Below are positions 1 through 12,311 of a stretch of DNA of 64,000 nt, piece after piece (position 1 is the first letter of the stretch; every line of letters starts with the position of its first letter). The position numbers and the translations under genes were made by a program. Below the pieces are notes generated by a model. That model was not told the DNA's origin, made no database searches, and was given only the letters and a program-made list of their open reading frames with translations. The stretch comes from Chenopodium formosanum (Eukaryota > Streptophyta > Magnoliopsida > Caryophyllales > Amaranthaceae): contig CM044877.1 of the NCBI GenBank assembly GCA_024500155.1, positions 22,462,001 to 22,526,000 of the forward strand, written 5' to 3'.

Positions 1-646
1 TAACCTGGTGAATGAAACCCCACAGGTGAACAAAATCCATACATTATTCCAGTTCCTATTCTAGAGTCATTAAAGTGGACATAAATGATCTGTTTAAATG
101 GACTAGCATGTAAGCTTGATTGGATAGCGCTGTTTCTTGGGCTATAGGAGCGTAGTGAAGCTCGGTCAATCACATGGATATGCATGAATGATGCATGATC
201 GAACTATAGACCTACTTTGAAGCTCAAGTATAGAGCTTCCGGATATATTAGTGGATTCCTTTGACATGAGTGGAACATTGATTTCATTCAATGATTGATG
301 TAACTGTGTACATTCAAACGTCTTCCCGTAACTGGAGATTATAAAGGGTGTCTCCTGGTTACCTCATGATTTGAGTGGGAGCCTTGGTTTCCACAAGATT
401 GGATAGAGTCTACCTATTTAATTAGAAATGTGTCTTGGCCCCTTGAAGAGGGAGAATTCAGAAAATGCATGGTCGTGCTCAAATGCATTACATAGTAATC
501 ATTTGTTCTATGAATCTAACTCAGTTTTTCAAGAAAGATTGTAGACTAATATGATCACGATACGAGATGCAATCATATTATCAAATTGACACACATTGAC
601 TTAAGGAATTTGAATATTGTGCACTTTTCTCAGACAAGTGGGAGAT
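1..646 (+). mobile_element. 3' internal end of a Ty1/copia-type element (non-coding)
   Basis: No credible protein is encoded here; stops occur in every frame. The stretch ends in a purine tract (AAGTGGGAGA, 637-645 region) directly followed by TGAAGGAG. That is the layout of a polypurine tract next to a 3' LTR in plant Ty1/copia elements. I infer that this is the untranslated tail of a copia element whose coding part lies left of the window. The lineage cannot be named. Confidence 0.5.
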
Positions 647-1379
647 TGAAGGAGTTCTGTCTTCGATAAGTGCAATTACTAGATATATCAAGGATCACTA
701 TTATAGAGATAATAAGTTCGTTCTTTTGGGTCGTCATTATTTGTTGCTAGACAACGATCATTGATCTTTGGGCTAATCAAATAGTACAAAGCCCACTAGA
801 ATGGATCCTATGAGGTCAAACAACAAAGTTATTGGGTTAAGCAAGTTAGAGGCCCATTTATGGGCCTCATGAACAAGTAACCAATCATGAATTGGATTGG
901 GCTAGTATAGTTAGATTAGTGTTAGGATTTGGGCTTTGTCTTGGACTCTTATTTAGAGATGAGATCTATAAATAAATTCCATGCCTAGGGTTGTATGATA
1001 CAACACAATTAATAGTTAATTGTGCACCAAGCAACCAGTCATCCAAAACCTCTCTCTCTCTGTATCGCACGCCTATCCCCTCCCTTCGTGGTGGTTCTTT
1101 ATTTGTTCGTTGCTCGTTCTACTCCATAGAAGGTCAATTGAAGTGTTCGATTGCAACTAACTAGCATTAGTGGAGGACTTAATCTGTGCCTGTGGACCAA
1201 GTAGAGGAATCACGCTTGAGGTTCTTTATCTCCCATTGTTCTTGCTCGATCGCATGTGGAATCACGCTTCAAAGTTACGATTATATGTTCTTTATGTGTT
1301 ATGCATTAGATCTTGGGATTAGGTACTGTAAGAATATGATTCATGTATTTTCGCTGCGTAGTACCTATAAACTCCTACA
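647..1379 (+). repeat. LTR of a Ty1/copia-type element (3' LTR)
   Basis: It starts TGAAGG after a purine tract and ends CCTACA. A TATA box (TATAAATA, 967-974) is followed by a CT-rich leader near 1050-1090, as in an R/U5 region. Immediately downstream the reading frame of a Tat-type Gag begins, so this is the right edge of an insertion into the Tat element. The left target-site copy lies outside the window; the right copy would be GAGAC (1380-1384). The start is inferred from the purine tract and the end from CA plus the Gag junction. Confidence 0.62.
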
Positions 1380-1671
1380 GAGACCACTTCCCCAGTGGTA
1401 TCAGCAGAAAAATAAAAATCTTTGGTGTGAGTTCCATGAGTCACCTGGGCACAACACCAAAGAATGTATCCAGCTGAAGGACCAAATCGAGGGTATGGTC
1501 CGGAAGGGGTATTTGAAAAAATATATCGCGGATCACCGTGAGAAAAAAGAGGCCGAGAAGTCTGAGAAAGACTCTCGGCAAGAACTGGACTTGCCGCGGA
1601 AGAGTAACAACAAATCTTCGGAGGAAAAATTTTCCTCGATACATGCTATCTCCGGGGGGACATGTTCTTGA
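1380..1671 (+). pseudogene. Gag C-terminal fragment with zinc knuckle (Tat)
   Basis: Retrotransposon nucleocapsid part. The frame shows C-x2-H-x4-GHNT-x2-C followed by a QLKDQIEGMVRKGYLKKY-type helix, which is the usual Tat variant of the zinc knuckle. It then runs into a charged Lys/Glu/Asp-rich tail ending at 1671. The open frame continues upstream to 1186, but that part translates the copia LTR and is not Gag. All Gag sequence upstream of the copia insertion lies outside the window. Gag packages the element RNA in cytoplasmic particles. Confidence 0.75.
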
Positions 1672-1710
1672 AGGGAGCATAAGCGTCACCTTAGGGCTCT
1701 GACCCACCAG

Positions 1711-2286
1711 GTGAACAATGCCGATGTCCTACCTCCTCAGTCACCGGCGCCGAACATGACGTTCTCAGTCGCTGACTGCCGGGGGGTAACATTCCCTCAC
1801 GAGGATCCCTTGGTAATTGTGGCAACAATTTCCAACCACGATGTCTCTAGGACGCTCGTGGATGGAGGCAATGGAGCAAACATTTTGTTCCGAAAGGCCT
1901 ACAATCAAATCCAGTTGAAGCCCAACCACCTAACGCCAGTACCCTACCCGATTTCTGGATTTAACGGAGCTTCAACTTATCCGGACGGGAAGGTCCTTCT
2001 TCCTGTAACCATCGGTCACGCTGAAGCAACTAGGAACGTCATGACCTAATTCTTAGTCATTGACGCTCCTTAAGTGTACAACGTGACCATGAAGAGACCT
2101 ATGATTCGCGAAATTCAAGGGGTAGTTTCAACATACCATCAAATGATGATATATGTTTCGGATGTTGGCTACCCCGAAAGAATTGAGTGCAGCCAAAAGG
2201 AGGCCCGAAGATGCAACTACCTCAAGCCATCCACTAGTCAATCGAAAGAAGACGACAACGAGGAAGAGGAGGAAAAAGAAAAATAA
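1711..2286 (+). pseudogene. Aspartic protease region of Tat pol, degenerate
   Basis: The conserved retropepsin block is visible as RTLVDGGNGANILF, which corresponds to VD[TG]GSSADILF in Tat elements. It is followed by a substrate-flap-like segment and by the STYHQ block near 2130 with a QKEAR block after it. A stop at 2047-2049 separates 1711-2049 from 2074-2286; both parts are recognisable. The protein would cleave the Gag-Pol precursor. An acidic Glu-rich tail precedes the solo LTR insertion at 2413. Not functional as it stands. Confidence 0.7.
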
Positions 2287-2407
2287 AAAGAGCCAAGTGC
2301 AAAGAAACCAAAAGGCCTAAGTGCTTCGGCCCAAGGTTCTCTAGCCAAAGGAAAGCGGTCAGAGAAAGAAAAGGTTGGTTTTTCATCTGAGCCGAACGAC
2401 TCAGAGA

Positions 2408-2412
2408 GCCAG
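2408..2412. repeat. Target-site duplication GCCAG, left copy
   Basis: Identical to 4615-4619 on the other side of the solo LTR. Together they place the insertion exactly within the Tat pol sequence. Confidence 0.85.
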
Positions 2413-4614
2413 TGTAGGGAATATTTCAAGCATTACCCCTAGCTTGAACCCACTGTGATCATACACTAAAGTACGGTGGCGTCCAAAGGGAAAGAAGATA
2501 GAGCAAAAGAGTCGCCAACAAGTTTTAGGAACTTGTAAATCGTTCACGAGGTGAAGGTTACACCCCTTAACGATCCAGGAGATCGTCAACTCCAATAGGT
2601 CTGGAACCATGACTGGTAGTTCGGGGATGAAGGTACAAATCCAACCTAAAAGAGATTGAACCTGCCCTAATAATAGGCCTCTACTTTATTCTGATCGTAT
2701 TCATGTGCGCTTTCTGACTAACATGCAATCAATAAGTTTAACCCTAAACCTGTTTAATCTATATTGGTTGAATATTAATGCACAAATAAATCTATTATTG
2801 GCGATCACTTGAATTATAATCAAATTAACCCTAAACAAGATTATTAATTATCTTATTAAGCATGATTACAAGTACTAATTTCCCTTTAAACATGCATAAA
2901 GGTGTGATCAAGCAATAACAATAATATTTAATATCAAGCAACGTAATAATAACAAAATTATAAATAATGATAATAATTATAATCAATAACCATAATCATA
3001 GTCATGTTCATGTTAAAAATAAAGCATAATAATAGCAAGATCCTAGGCATGATACTAACAAGATTAATAACAAACCCTAGCATGTCACTAAACAATAAAA
3101 ATTAAAGCTTTAACCCTAACATGATACTAACATGCTATTAGGAAAGACAATAAAAGGCATCATAGAAATCATAATTGACATTATATTCTTTATTCTAAAC
3201 ATGATACCAGGAACTTATTGTTGTCACCCTAAACATCAAATTAAGAAAAGCATCCTAACATGATACTAGGAATCAAAATAGGAACCTAAACATGATTTCT
3301 ATATCATGATATCAATAAAACAATTAAAGCACTTACTTGGATACCTCGTATCTCTTTCTAATAACAAAATACACACGTTAGTAACTTCAAGGAAAATAAT
3401 AATCAAACAATTAAATTAAATAATTGAAATATAGATTAAGAAAGTTTAGGCTAGATTTGGGACCAAACCCTAATAAATATCAAACCTTTCACGTCTAGGG
3501 AGAAGGCAACTTCGAACTTGGCTAGGTGTGTCTAGTGCTAATGTATGAGAAATTGTGTTTGTAAAAGGGTTGGCTTAGAAAGAGAGAGAGAATCAAGAAA
3601 TTCTTGATGAGAGTTGGGGAGAGAGAATTAGAAAACTAGAGAGTTGATGATTATTTATAGTTGTTGATGATTGAAAAGGGGGAGATATGACCTCTATTTA
3701 TAGAGAAAAAAGATGGTCGAAAAATAAGAAAAGAATCCGAATTCGAATCGAAATAAAACTCGATGGACATTAGTTTTGCAGATTTTGTTTTTATCATATC
3801 TTTTGATCCATAAGTCCAAATAAGAAATACAATATTTCGTTGGAAAGCTCTTGAATTCTACTTTCAAAACAATTGGAACCAGATTAAAATCTTTTGTAAA
3901 TAAAAAGATATGGCCGAAATAGTAGGACGGTGTCAATTTTGGATAGAGTTTTGTATCTCATTCATATCTTTTTCGTTATAGCTCGAAATTAATATTATAA
4001 TATATCATTGGAAAGATAATTTCAAGATCATATAAAATTTGGATAAAGATTATGAGGCACGAAAATAAAATCTGACTGTCTTTGAACAGCTTTAAATTCG
4101 AATAGAATTAGGGTTTAAGAAAAGGAAAGTTTTTATTTAACTCAAATTCTTTAATCTTATCTTTTCAAAAAGGATAATTAAGATATTTTAGAAACTTATA
4201 GAAGCTTCTGATTAATCCTAATTAGTTTAGGAATAGGATTAAACCTTTGGACCCTCCACATAATCATTGGGTCGTAGGTAAAATCCGATTTGGGCCCAGT
4301 TTAGTATTTTGGCCATAACTTCCTCATTATTCATCGGAATTGGGCTTATAATATATCGTTGGAAAGGTCTTTTCAAACCCCATCCAACTACACCATTATT
4401 GGACCCATATAATGGACCAAACTAAACTGGAATGCACGTTTTTCAAAAATACGGTAAGGAAAGAAATATTTTTAAAAACAGAAAGAAGAGATATTTTAAT
4501 AAAAACATCCTCATCACTAGACTTTTCACACTTTCGTCTTATTTGATAATTAAATGACATGAAATGTATTCATCACTAGGTTTGGTTTTGGGGAGACACA
4601 TTTGGGTGTCTACA
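2413..4614 (-). repeat. Solo LTR, Tat-like family (same family as 13487 and 63472 LTRs)
   Basis: It begins TGTAGGGAAT and ends TGTCTACA on the plus strand, with a perfect 5-bp target-site duplication GCCAG at 2408-2412 and 4615-4619. Its reverse complement matches the LTRs at 13487-15421 and 22005-23943 at both ends and in several interior blocks. It is about 270 bp longer and lacks the GGCGCC-rich block, so it belongs to a different subfamily. Its 5' part on the minus strand also matches the LTR that starts at 63472. A single LTR with a TSD and no internal sequence is the classic product of LTR-LTR recombination. Confidence 0.9.
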
Positions 4615-5957
4615 GCCAGCCGAAGAAAAAGTCTTGGACGCCTGCTGACATTGGCAGCAGACCAGATTTTGAAGAATATGGCTCTAAATCCATGGAGCTG
4701 GATCAGCAGACTGAAACGGTTGAACAGACCGAAGGAGACGCTGAAAAATGTGTTACAATCGGAATGGACCTTGATCCAAATGTCCGCGTTGAACTCATTC
4801 AACTCCTTTGGGATAATCGAGATGTGTTCGCTTTCTCGGCAGCTGCCATGCCTAGGATTGATCTGAACCTCATCTCCCATAAGCTTAATGTCAACCCCAC
4901 GTGTCAACCAGTTAAGCAAAAGAAGCGGAATTACTCTGCAAGCAAGAACCGAGACATCGCAGCCAAAGTCAAAAAGTTGTTGGATGCAGGCTTCATCGAA
5001 CCCTGTCAATATCCAGAATGGCTGGCTAATGTGGTGATGGTTCAGAAGGCAAATGGCACCTGGAGAATGTGCGTTAACTTCACGGACCTAAATAAGGCTT
5101 CTCTGAAGGACTTTTATCCCTTGCCGAGGATCGATCAGCTAGTCGACTCGACAAGCAGCCATGCATTTCTTAGTTTCATGGACGCATTTTCAGGGTACCA
5201 TCAGATCTTCATGCACCCCGACGACTGAGCAAAGACGGCTTTCGTCATGAACGCCGGGGTGTACAATTACAAAATGATGCCCTTCAAATTGAAAATTGCG
5301 GAGGCAACGTATCAAAGGTTGATGGATCAAGTTTTTGCCGAGCAAAAAGGCCGAAACATGGAAGTCTATGTTGACGATTCTATAGTCAAAAGCAAAGAAG
5401 ATAAAGACCATGTTAAGGTCCTGGGTGAAACCTTCGCCACCTTAAGAAAGCACCAAATGAAGCTGAATCCGAAGAAGTGTGTCTTCAGCGTGAAGTCTAG
5501 GAAATTCCTAGGCTTCATGGTCAGCAAAAGAGGGATTAATGCCAATCCCCCAAAGGTGCAGGCAGCGCTTGATCTCCCCGAGCCAAAAACAAAGAGAGAC
5601 GTTCAGCGGCTCACCGAAAGGATGGAGGCCCTCTCAAGGTTCTTCTATAGAGCCTCGGAGAAGGGGTTACCCTTCTTCAAAGCCTTGAAACTCCCAAAAA
5701 CAAAAGAACTCATCTGGGGAGGCGAGCAAAAAGAAGCCTTCAAGCAGCTTCAGGAGCATCTGGCTCAACTTCCTACGCTGGCTTGCCTAGCTGAAAGGGA
5801 AACTCTGTTCTTATACGTGGTTGTCAGCCCAGCCATCATTAGTGCAGTGCTGCTGAGGGAAGAAGAAAAGGTTCAGCAACCGATCTATTTTGTCAGTCAC
5901 ACTCTGACAGATGCCAGACTTGCTACCCCCTACTCGAAAAAGTTGCTTACGCGATAG
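4615..5957 (+). pseudogene. Reverse transcriptase and connection RNase H of Tat pol
   Basis: RT hallmarks in order: a KKLLDAGFIEP block (about 4970), WRMCVNFTDLN (5062), DFYPLPRIDQLVD (5110), FLSFMDAFSGYHQI (5168), and the catalytic YVDD motif (about 5365, EVYVDDSIVKSK), followed by HQMKLNPKKCVF and a GFMVSKRGI block. The thumb/connection part continues to 5957 and includes the PIYFVSHTLTDA motif of the connection RNase H. A TGA at 5227-5229 lies in frame inside RT, just after the HPDD block, and the frame is lost after 5957. The N-terminus is separated from the protease by the solo LTR. The encoded enzyme would copy element RNA into cDNA. Confidence 0.88.
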
Positions 5958-6600
5958 TGGTAGCAGCTCGAAAGTTGAGGCCTTATTTTGATTGCCCCTA
6001 AATAGTGGTCTTAACTGATCAGCCGCTGGAAAAAGTTCTCGGCAAAGTAGAAAAATCTGGTAGGTTGGCAAAGTGGGCTTTCGAGCTCACTGAGTTTAGC
6101 ATCAACTACCAGCCGTAAGCAGCCATCAAGGCTCAAGCTCTGGCGAACTTCCTGGTCGAATGCTCGTACCAGGAGACGCTAGACGAAGGAAAGAAATTCT
6201 GGACTGTTTTCACGGATGGATCCTCCACTGTAAATGGTTCGGGGGCAGGGGTAGTGATAACCTCTCTCAAAGGCAAATCCTTTGAGTATGCACTCAAATT
6301 TTCTTTTAGAGCTTCGAACAACGAGGTCGAATATGAGGCAGGAGTTGCTGGCTTAGAATTGTGCATCTCTCTGGAAGCTGAACATGTATGTCTGAAGACA
6401 AACTCTTAGCTAGTTGCGTATCAGATTAGAGGTGACTACTAGGCTAAAGAGCCCTCAATGATAGCTTACCTCGCCAAGATAAAATCAGTCATCGCAAAGC
6501 TGAGAACTTTTAAAGTTCAGCTGATCCCAAGGGGGTCAAAATGCTCAAGCTGACGCACTCTACAAACTTGCTAGTTCAACTCTTACTAAGCTGAACCAAT
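5958..6600 (+). pseudogene. Second (archaeal-type) RNase H domain of Tat pol
   Basis: After a short frame-shifted stretch (IVVLTDQPL block near 6003) a new RNase H begins with FWTVFTDGSSTVNGSGAG (about 6200), then a YALKFSFRASNNEVEYEAG block (about 6290). These correspond to the first Asp and the NNEAEYEA Glu of the aRNH domain found only in the Tat lineage among plant Ty3/gypsy elements. Stops occur at about 6407 and 6440 (after KTNS and GDY), so the copy is dead. The spacer to integrase still shows a degraded KLRTFKVQLIPR segment. Confidence 0.8.
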
Positions 6601-6608
6601 TTGTATAT

Positions 6609-7903
6609 GTGGAGGTGTGCCGAGAAAGAAGTGTTGATGAAGCACCTGAAGTGTGCTGCGTTGACCAGGAACCCAACTGGATGGATCCCATCCTAGCTTT
6701 CAAGCTTCAGGAAGAAATTCCCGAAGACAAAACCTTAGCCTCCAAGCTGAAGCGAACCAATTCCAGGTTCATTGTCTTCAATAGAGAGAAGGGTACTATT
6801 GCTGAAAAAATCCTTCTCAGCCCCATTGCTAAAGTGTGTGGCCCAACAGATGTTGTTTACATCCTTCGGGAAATCCATCTTGACGTTTGTGGAAATCACA
6901 TTGGGGGAAGGACATTAGCCCATAAAGATTTAAGAGAAGGGTACTATTGGCCCACCATGATCTCATATGCTAAGGAGCTGAAAAATGTCAAAAATTTGCA
7001 CCAGTCATCCATCAGCTGGCTTAGGAACTTCAGCCAGTTCTGAATCCGCTTCCATTTGCCCAGTGGAAGCTAGATATCCTGGGTCCCTTTCCGGATGCCC
7101 CATATCATAAGTGGCTAATAGTCGACATAGACTATTTCAGAAAATGGATCGAGGCCGAAGCAGCCTCGAACATTACAGAGCAAACTGTCAGAAAATTCAT
7201 CTGGCAAAATATTATTACTCGTTTCGGCATCCCGAAAGTATTTGTCTTTGATTATGGAAGGCAATTTGACAATCTGCCATTGAAACGGTACACCGATCTG
7301 TTTGGCATCAAGTTGGCATATTCAGCAGTGTGCCATCCGCAAAGTAAAGGACAAGCCAAAGCTGTAAACAAGCACATTCTTAACGCTCTCAAAAAGAGGG
7401 TTGAGGATCAAAAGTCCAAATGGCTGGAAGAACTTCCTAGAACTCTATGGTCACTTCGGACGGCTGAAAAGGAGGCAACGGGTCATTCACCTTTTGAATT
7501 GGTGTATGGTGCCAAAGCCGTTCTTCCGGTAGAAATCAGCTCTGAAAGTCTTCGAGTGCACCATTTCTCGGCTGAGAATGAGCAGCTTATGAAGGAATCT
7601 CTTGATTTCCTTGACGAAGTAAGAGACTCAGCCAGAGTTAGAATGGATGCATACAAGCAAAGAATCAGCAAATTTTATAACTAAAGGGTTCATGCAAGGC
7701 CTCTCAGGATTGGAGACCTTGTCCTTCGGAATGCTGCAGCAGTTCAGAAAAGCCGAATCCATGGCAAACTCTCAGCCACTTGGGTGGGACCTTACGAGAT
7801 TTATGATGAGCTTCAGCCTGGGACATACCGACTTCGACAGTTGGATGGAACTGAGCTGAAAAATCATTGGAATGCTGATGTACTTAAAAAATTCCATGTG
7901 TAA
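6609..7903 (+). pseudogene. Integrase of Tat pol, frameshifted, catalytic Glu changed
   Basis: N-terminal zinc-binding part: HLDVCGNHIGG and REGYYWPTM blocks (about 6870-6960); the CxxC half is unreadable at 7000. A frameshift near 7040 moves the core into another frame with the LDILGPFPDA block (first Asp, about 7074), VFDYGRQFD (second Asp, about 7248) and KGQAKAVNKHI, where the catalytic Glu expected before AVNK is Lys (about 7355). The core then runs through WSLRTAEKEATGHSPFELVYGAKAVLPVE. The C-terminal tail runs from 7684 to the TAA at 7901-7903. The protein would insert cDNA into chromosomes; this copy is inactive. Confidence 0.85.
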
Positions 7904-8780
7904 ACCCTTCGGGGCAGAACAATCTTTGTAAGTACATTTTCAATTATTAATGAAAGGCCTCAGAGCCAACATTTCTATAAATATTTGCAATTTTTATTCT
8001 TTCATTTTTTTCTTTATTCTATCTACTCTTTAAGGGTTTTCCTTCAGCACTGTCTGAAACCTTCGCCTTTGAGGCGTCAGGTTTCGGATTGCTGACAAAC
8101 TCACCTATAAAAGAACACTGGTCTTTCAGCTGAAGCAAACGCTTCAGCAAGACTTGTTCTCCTAGGCAGTGAGTCTATGGATGAATATGGGATATTGCTT
8201 TCACTAAGCCCTGTATCCCAGAGGGTCATTGTTTGGGACATTGCCTTAAGTTATCCCTGTGTCTCATGTATCCATTCTTTCAGATAGACAGAAAACCAAG
8301 AATAATCACATAACAATTAGAAATTTATTTAAAAAGCTTCGTCTAAAATCAAAGACAGGCAATCGTCTCAGAAATCCGAAGATATATCTTCGAAATTCGG
8401 GGGGGGGGCAACAGACACTACAAGTTTAGCAGCTGAAAACTTCTAAAGCCGAAGGCCTTTTTACTTAGCAAAATTTTCAGAAATTCATCAGATTAATGCG
8501 CAAGTTCAAGGCAAAGCAATAAGAAGAAAAGCAGCAAATTCATAACATGAGTTAAAAGCTCAAAGTCCGAGCTTCAAAGCTAAGTGTTTCATAACATAAA
8601 AATAAATATCGGCAGCCGCCCACAAGCGAAAAATTATAGCTGTCGAATTACGTACAAGGCAAAAAAACTAAAATGTTTGTACACTAAGGCAAGCTGAAGC
8701 AAAACATAGGCAAAAAATTCAAAAGCGGCAATACAAAAGTTAAGCACAAGTTGATCCGCAAGATTCTGAAGACGATTGTC
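7904..8780. other. Untranslated spacer between Tat integrase and the antisense gene
   Basis: No coding potential on either strand that I would trust. It contains a short G run (8399-8409) and TTCAGC/GCTGAA-rich text such as that around 8040-8160. Both pol and the antisense gene should end by converging here, so transcript ends are expected, but no clear terminator motif is visible. Confidence 0.5.
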
Positions 8781-8787
8781 CGAGTCC

Positions 8788-9816
8788 CTATGCTTCAGCT
8801 GAAGGATCTGGCCTTCCAGCAACGCTGGGCACCAAGGTGGCATCACTTTTGGCTGCTGAAGAAGCGGGCTGAACTTAAGCTTGAGCTTTGTTCTCTTTAT
8901 TCTCAACTTCAGCATCCTCTATTTCCTCAGCTTGGAGACGGATCTCCAGATCTATCTCAGCCTGGCTGGCGAACTCCATATCAGGATCTTTGGGGTCTTC
9001 GGCCTAAATTTCACATTGGTACCAATCCAGCTCAGAAGCTGCATGAAGGGTCAGTCTTCAGGCTACCTAGTACCCATTGTTGTAAGCAGTCAACTACTCA
9101 GCCTTGGAGTAAACTTTGATGGCCAGCTGAGCCTCAGCGTCGGCCAGCTTCTTCTTAACATCCTCCAGGCTTTTCTTAGAAGCCTCCTGCTGATCCGCCA
9201 GCTTCTAATTGCCCGTACCCAGGACAGTTGCAGCTGAACTCTATTGGCTGCATCGTTGGTTTGTTCAGCTGATCCCGGATCAGACCAATGGCGGTTTGGG
9301 CTTGAGACAGATCCAATTCTTTGGCTTTTAGCTGATTGTCCAGATCTTGCAACCTATGATTCTGAACTTCAGTAACAGCATTGGCCTAAGAGATATGGGC
9401 ATCTTTTGCTTTTATTGCCTCATCGGCAGTTTTCTCCTTGGCCTCAAGAACCTCTACCCTTTGTCGCAGCTCTTGGGTCTGATGGGCCACCCTTATGTTG
9501 ACCTCCTCAGCCATTCGGCGCTCGATGGCGACCCTGAAGTTGGGGATATCAAAGGCCCCATACTCATTGATCAATTTTTCCCCTTCGAGAAAATGGGGAA
9601 GACCTCATTCTGCATAGCAATGCAGAAGTTCTGGAGAGCCTCAGCAGCCTGCTTTTCATACTTCTCACCCTCAGTCTGCTTCTCTTCAGCTGCCTTGACT
9701 TTCATCTCGGCCAACTTTGCCTCCTCTTGGGCTATCTCTAGCTTGTTTTGGAGGCATTCAATCAGCTCTACAATAAGAGTCTGATTGTGCACAACCTGGC
9801 AACCAGGCCACAAGTC

Positions 9817-9857
<41 letters not shown>

Positions 9858-12311
9858 ACTAAACTGAAGAGCTGAAATTGTAAAAAATAAAATAATAACA
9901 AGTACCTGCATCAGCAGTCGCTGGTTATCAATGGCAGGGTCAGGAACCCTTCGGATGGACTCTCCCATTCTAGAAGTGGCCTTGAGTGACCAGTCCCTTG
10001 CCCGTTCCACTTCGGACAGACCAGCAAAATTGCCAATGAAGGATGCGGTCTCTTCTCAGCGACCCCAGATGGTCTCCCGAACGCTAGCGGGCAGATTAAT
10101 GTAAGGGGCGTGGAACCTCATATCCTCAAACCTGAAGTTTTGGAAAGAAGGAATGGAGGACGAGGGGACTTCAACGTTCTACTCCCTCGTCTCTTCACCA
10201 GCGTCCTCCAAATTGACCACCCTAGCCTCTTCTTCAAGCTGGACCAATCCTGCTGAATTTCAGCAGTGAAGCCCTCATCAGCTACATTTTCAGCAGCAGC
10301 CACCTCTCCAGCTGCCCCTCCAACGACAGCTTCGTTACCAGAGAGCTTAACAGCGCTCACTTTGTTTGACATCTCTTTTGGAACCCCCTCTTTGGGTCAG
10401 GAGTTCGTTGATCCACCTCCATCTCTTGAGTTTTGGGAGGTGGTGGAGGGGTCTTCGGCGGTGAAGATATTGGTGGTGGTGGTTGAACTGGGGGTGGAGG
10501 ACCCCTTGCTCCTCTAGGAACCCTGCCCCTACCTGCGACAGGTTCCCTTATTACAACGCCGAGCATCGACCTCAGCTCGAAACCATCCGGGCCCACTACT
10601 GCCAGACTCGTTCTTCTCCTCTTCCTCTGAACCAGAGGCTGCTCATCCATATCCTCTGAATCTGAACACTCGGACTCCGAAAGATCTTCGGGGCTGGCAG
10701 GAGCTTTTTCCTCTCTTCTTCTCCTCTCTTCCTCAGACTGCAGAAGTGGGGGGCAAGAAAGGTTTGAGTAAAAAAAAAAAGAAAAAAAAAAACAAACAAA
10801 CAAACAACAAGGCAGATTTGTTAAGTGTTGAAGAGCTTACCAAGGTCCTTGGCTGAGCCTCGGTTGTTGATGCTTCCTTTTTGGAAGCTCTGGAGGTCCC
10901 TTCGCCTACTTCTAAGGCTTCGATTGCCCTAGTAACTTCTTCAGCTATCCGAGCGGCCTCCTCTTCTTCAGGTAGCAAGCATCTCAGAGGGTCTCGCTTA
11001 TCCCACCAAGGCTTTTGCTTCAAATAGTCTGCAGCAGCCTCGATCTGAAGGCCCGTCAAATGCAGATGCAACGGACGGTCCTTTGGATCAGTGATCGCCG
11101 AGGCACGGTCTAGTATGACCCTTTCAGCGTTTACTCCCAGACGCTCGTAGTCAATCCCCAAATTGGCCTTGTTCAGATCTGAAAGGGAAAAACATATGAA
11201 TTAGCTAGGTGAAACAGATACTAAAAAGTTCTGAAGTAATTGGAAAATGAAAAGAAACAAAATGCAAGTCCTCGGCCCCAACCGAAGGTACTTACCATCT
11301 CTAAACTTTCGGCTGAGGCCGACAACCGCCAACATATTCTCTTGGAAGGCGTAATGGGAGTCGTGGAGCCAAGTCTCTGGTATGTGCTTCAGTCGGCCGA
11401 TCCCTCCAGGATTTTCCTTCTTCCCGAAGATAAAAGCTTGCTGGTAACTGGGATGGGTAGCAGCATCGGGCTCTTCGGGACCCAGGTCCAGCATGTCTGG
11501 GTTAGGTTCGGATAGGTAGCGCGGAGCGCCGAAGAAGTAATGGTGTTCGGGATCTGCGGGTGCCCTAACCCAGACCCATTGACCTCTCCAGTCCTTATCC
11601 GAGGAACCGTTCGGCAACATGGTCAAATATTGCAGGTGATTCTCAATCCTCCACCAGCCAGAGTCGTGCTGACCATACCTTCTCTGAGTGTTCGGCACGA
11701 GCTTGTGCAGATTTTTAAAACAGTGCAGATTCGGCTCATGACCAAAGAACCGGCACACCCAAAGATATGTCATCCCCCTTTGGATGCTGACGGGCGTTAA
11801 GTGGCACAGGGAGATCCTGTACTTTCTCAGCAGATCCTTGACGAAGGGATTTAAGGGGAATCACAACCCGTATTCCAGTTTCCTGTTGTACACCCCTACA
11901 TATCCAGGAGGTGGACGATGAATCCTATTTGTGGTCGTGGGCATTCGGCACCAATACCCATCCGCCTCTAGAATGTCGTAGTGCAACTCGAGTTGTTCGG
12001 CGAAGTGGTAGGCCTCAGAATTCCTGACCCACCAGAGGTAGGGTACGTTCCTCATCATGGCCGAAATGGCTTCGGTAGGCCACTCATTGTACCTAGGGAG
12101 AAAATCCCAAGGTGCGGCGGCCAGAATTTCCTCCTACTCAGAGACACCTGCCTCTCCTGTTCCTTGAGGAGGCGTCGAAGACAAAGGGGTTGCCCGGATA
12201 CCCTTCTTCCGGGTCAGCCCCAACTCTTTCCTCATTCCAAGTGTCGACTCGGTCCCATGGATCCTGAGCATGACCAGGTCGTCGGGGTTGACGCGCTCTA
12301 CCTCTAACCAT
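8788..12311 (-). pseudogene. Antisense spliced gene of the Tat element (gypsy-type 'transposase' family), damaged
   Basis: Start ATG at 12311 (MVRGRARQPRRPG). Inferred exons: 11296-12311; 10841-11178; 9906-10737; 9795 down to about 8788. Intron edges fit GT-AG: GTAAGT after 11296, TTTCAG before 11178, GTAAGC after 10841, CTGCAG before 10737, GTACTT after 9906, GCCAG before 9795. Phase is kept across the first two introns. Exon 1 holds the conserved block (WWVRNSEAYHFAEQLELHYD, WVCRFFGHEPNLHCF, WVWVRAPADP), which resembles plant proteins annotated as putative gypsy-type transposon (Pfam Transposase_28). Exon 3 is Arg/Glu- then Pro-rich. Exon 4 is a long coiled coil (EIAQEEAKLAEMKVKAAEEK and following). 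Frameshifts and stops occur in exons 1, 3 and 4. The function of the family is unknown. The 3' end is uncertain. Confidence 0.72.

Noticed and set aside
1186..1379. N-terminal half of the open frame that ends in the Tat zinc knuckle
   Set aside because: It translates copia LTR sequence; the Gag part starts only after the LTR end at 1379, so the fusion is accidental.
8751..9784. Plus-strand open frames across the antisense gene (for example 8881-9237, 9347-9784)
   Set aside because: They are shadows of the coiled-coil exons on the minus strand; only the minus frames show conserved composition and splice sites.
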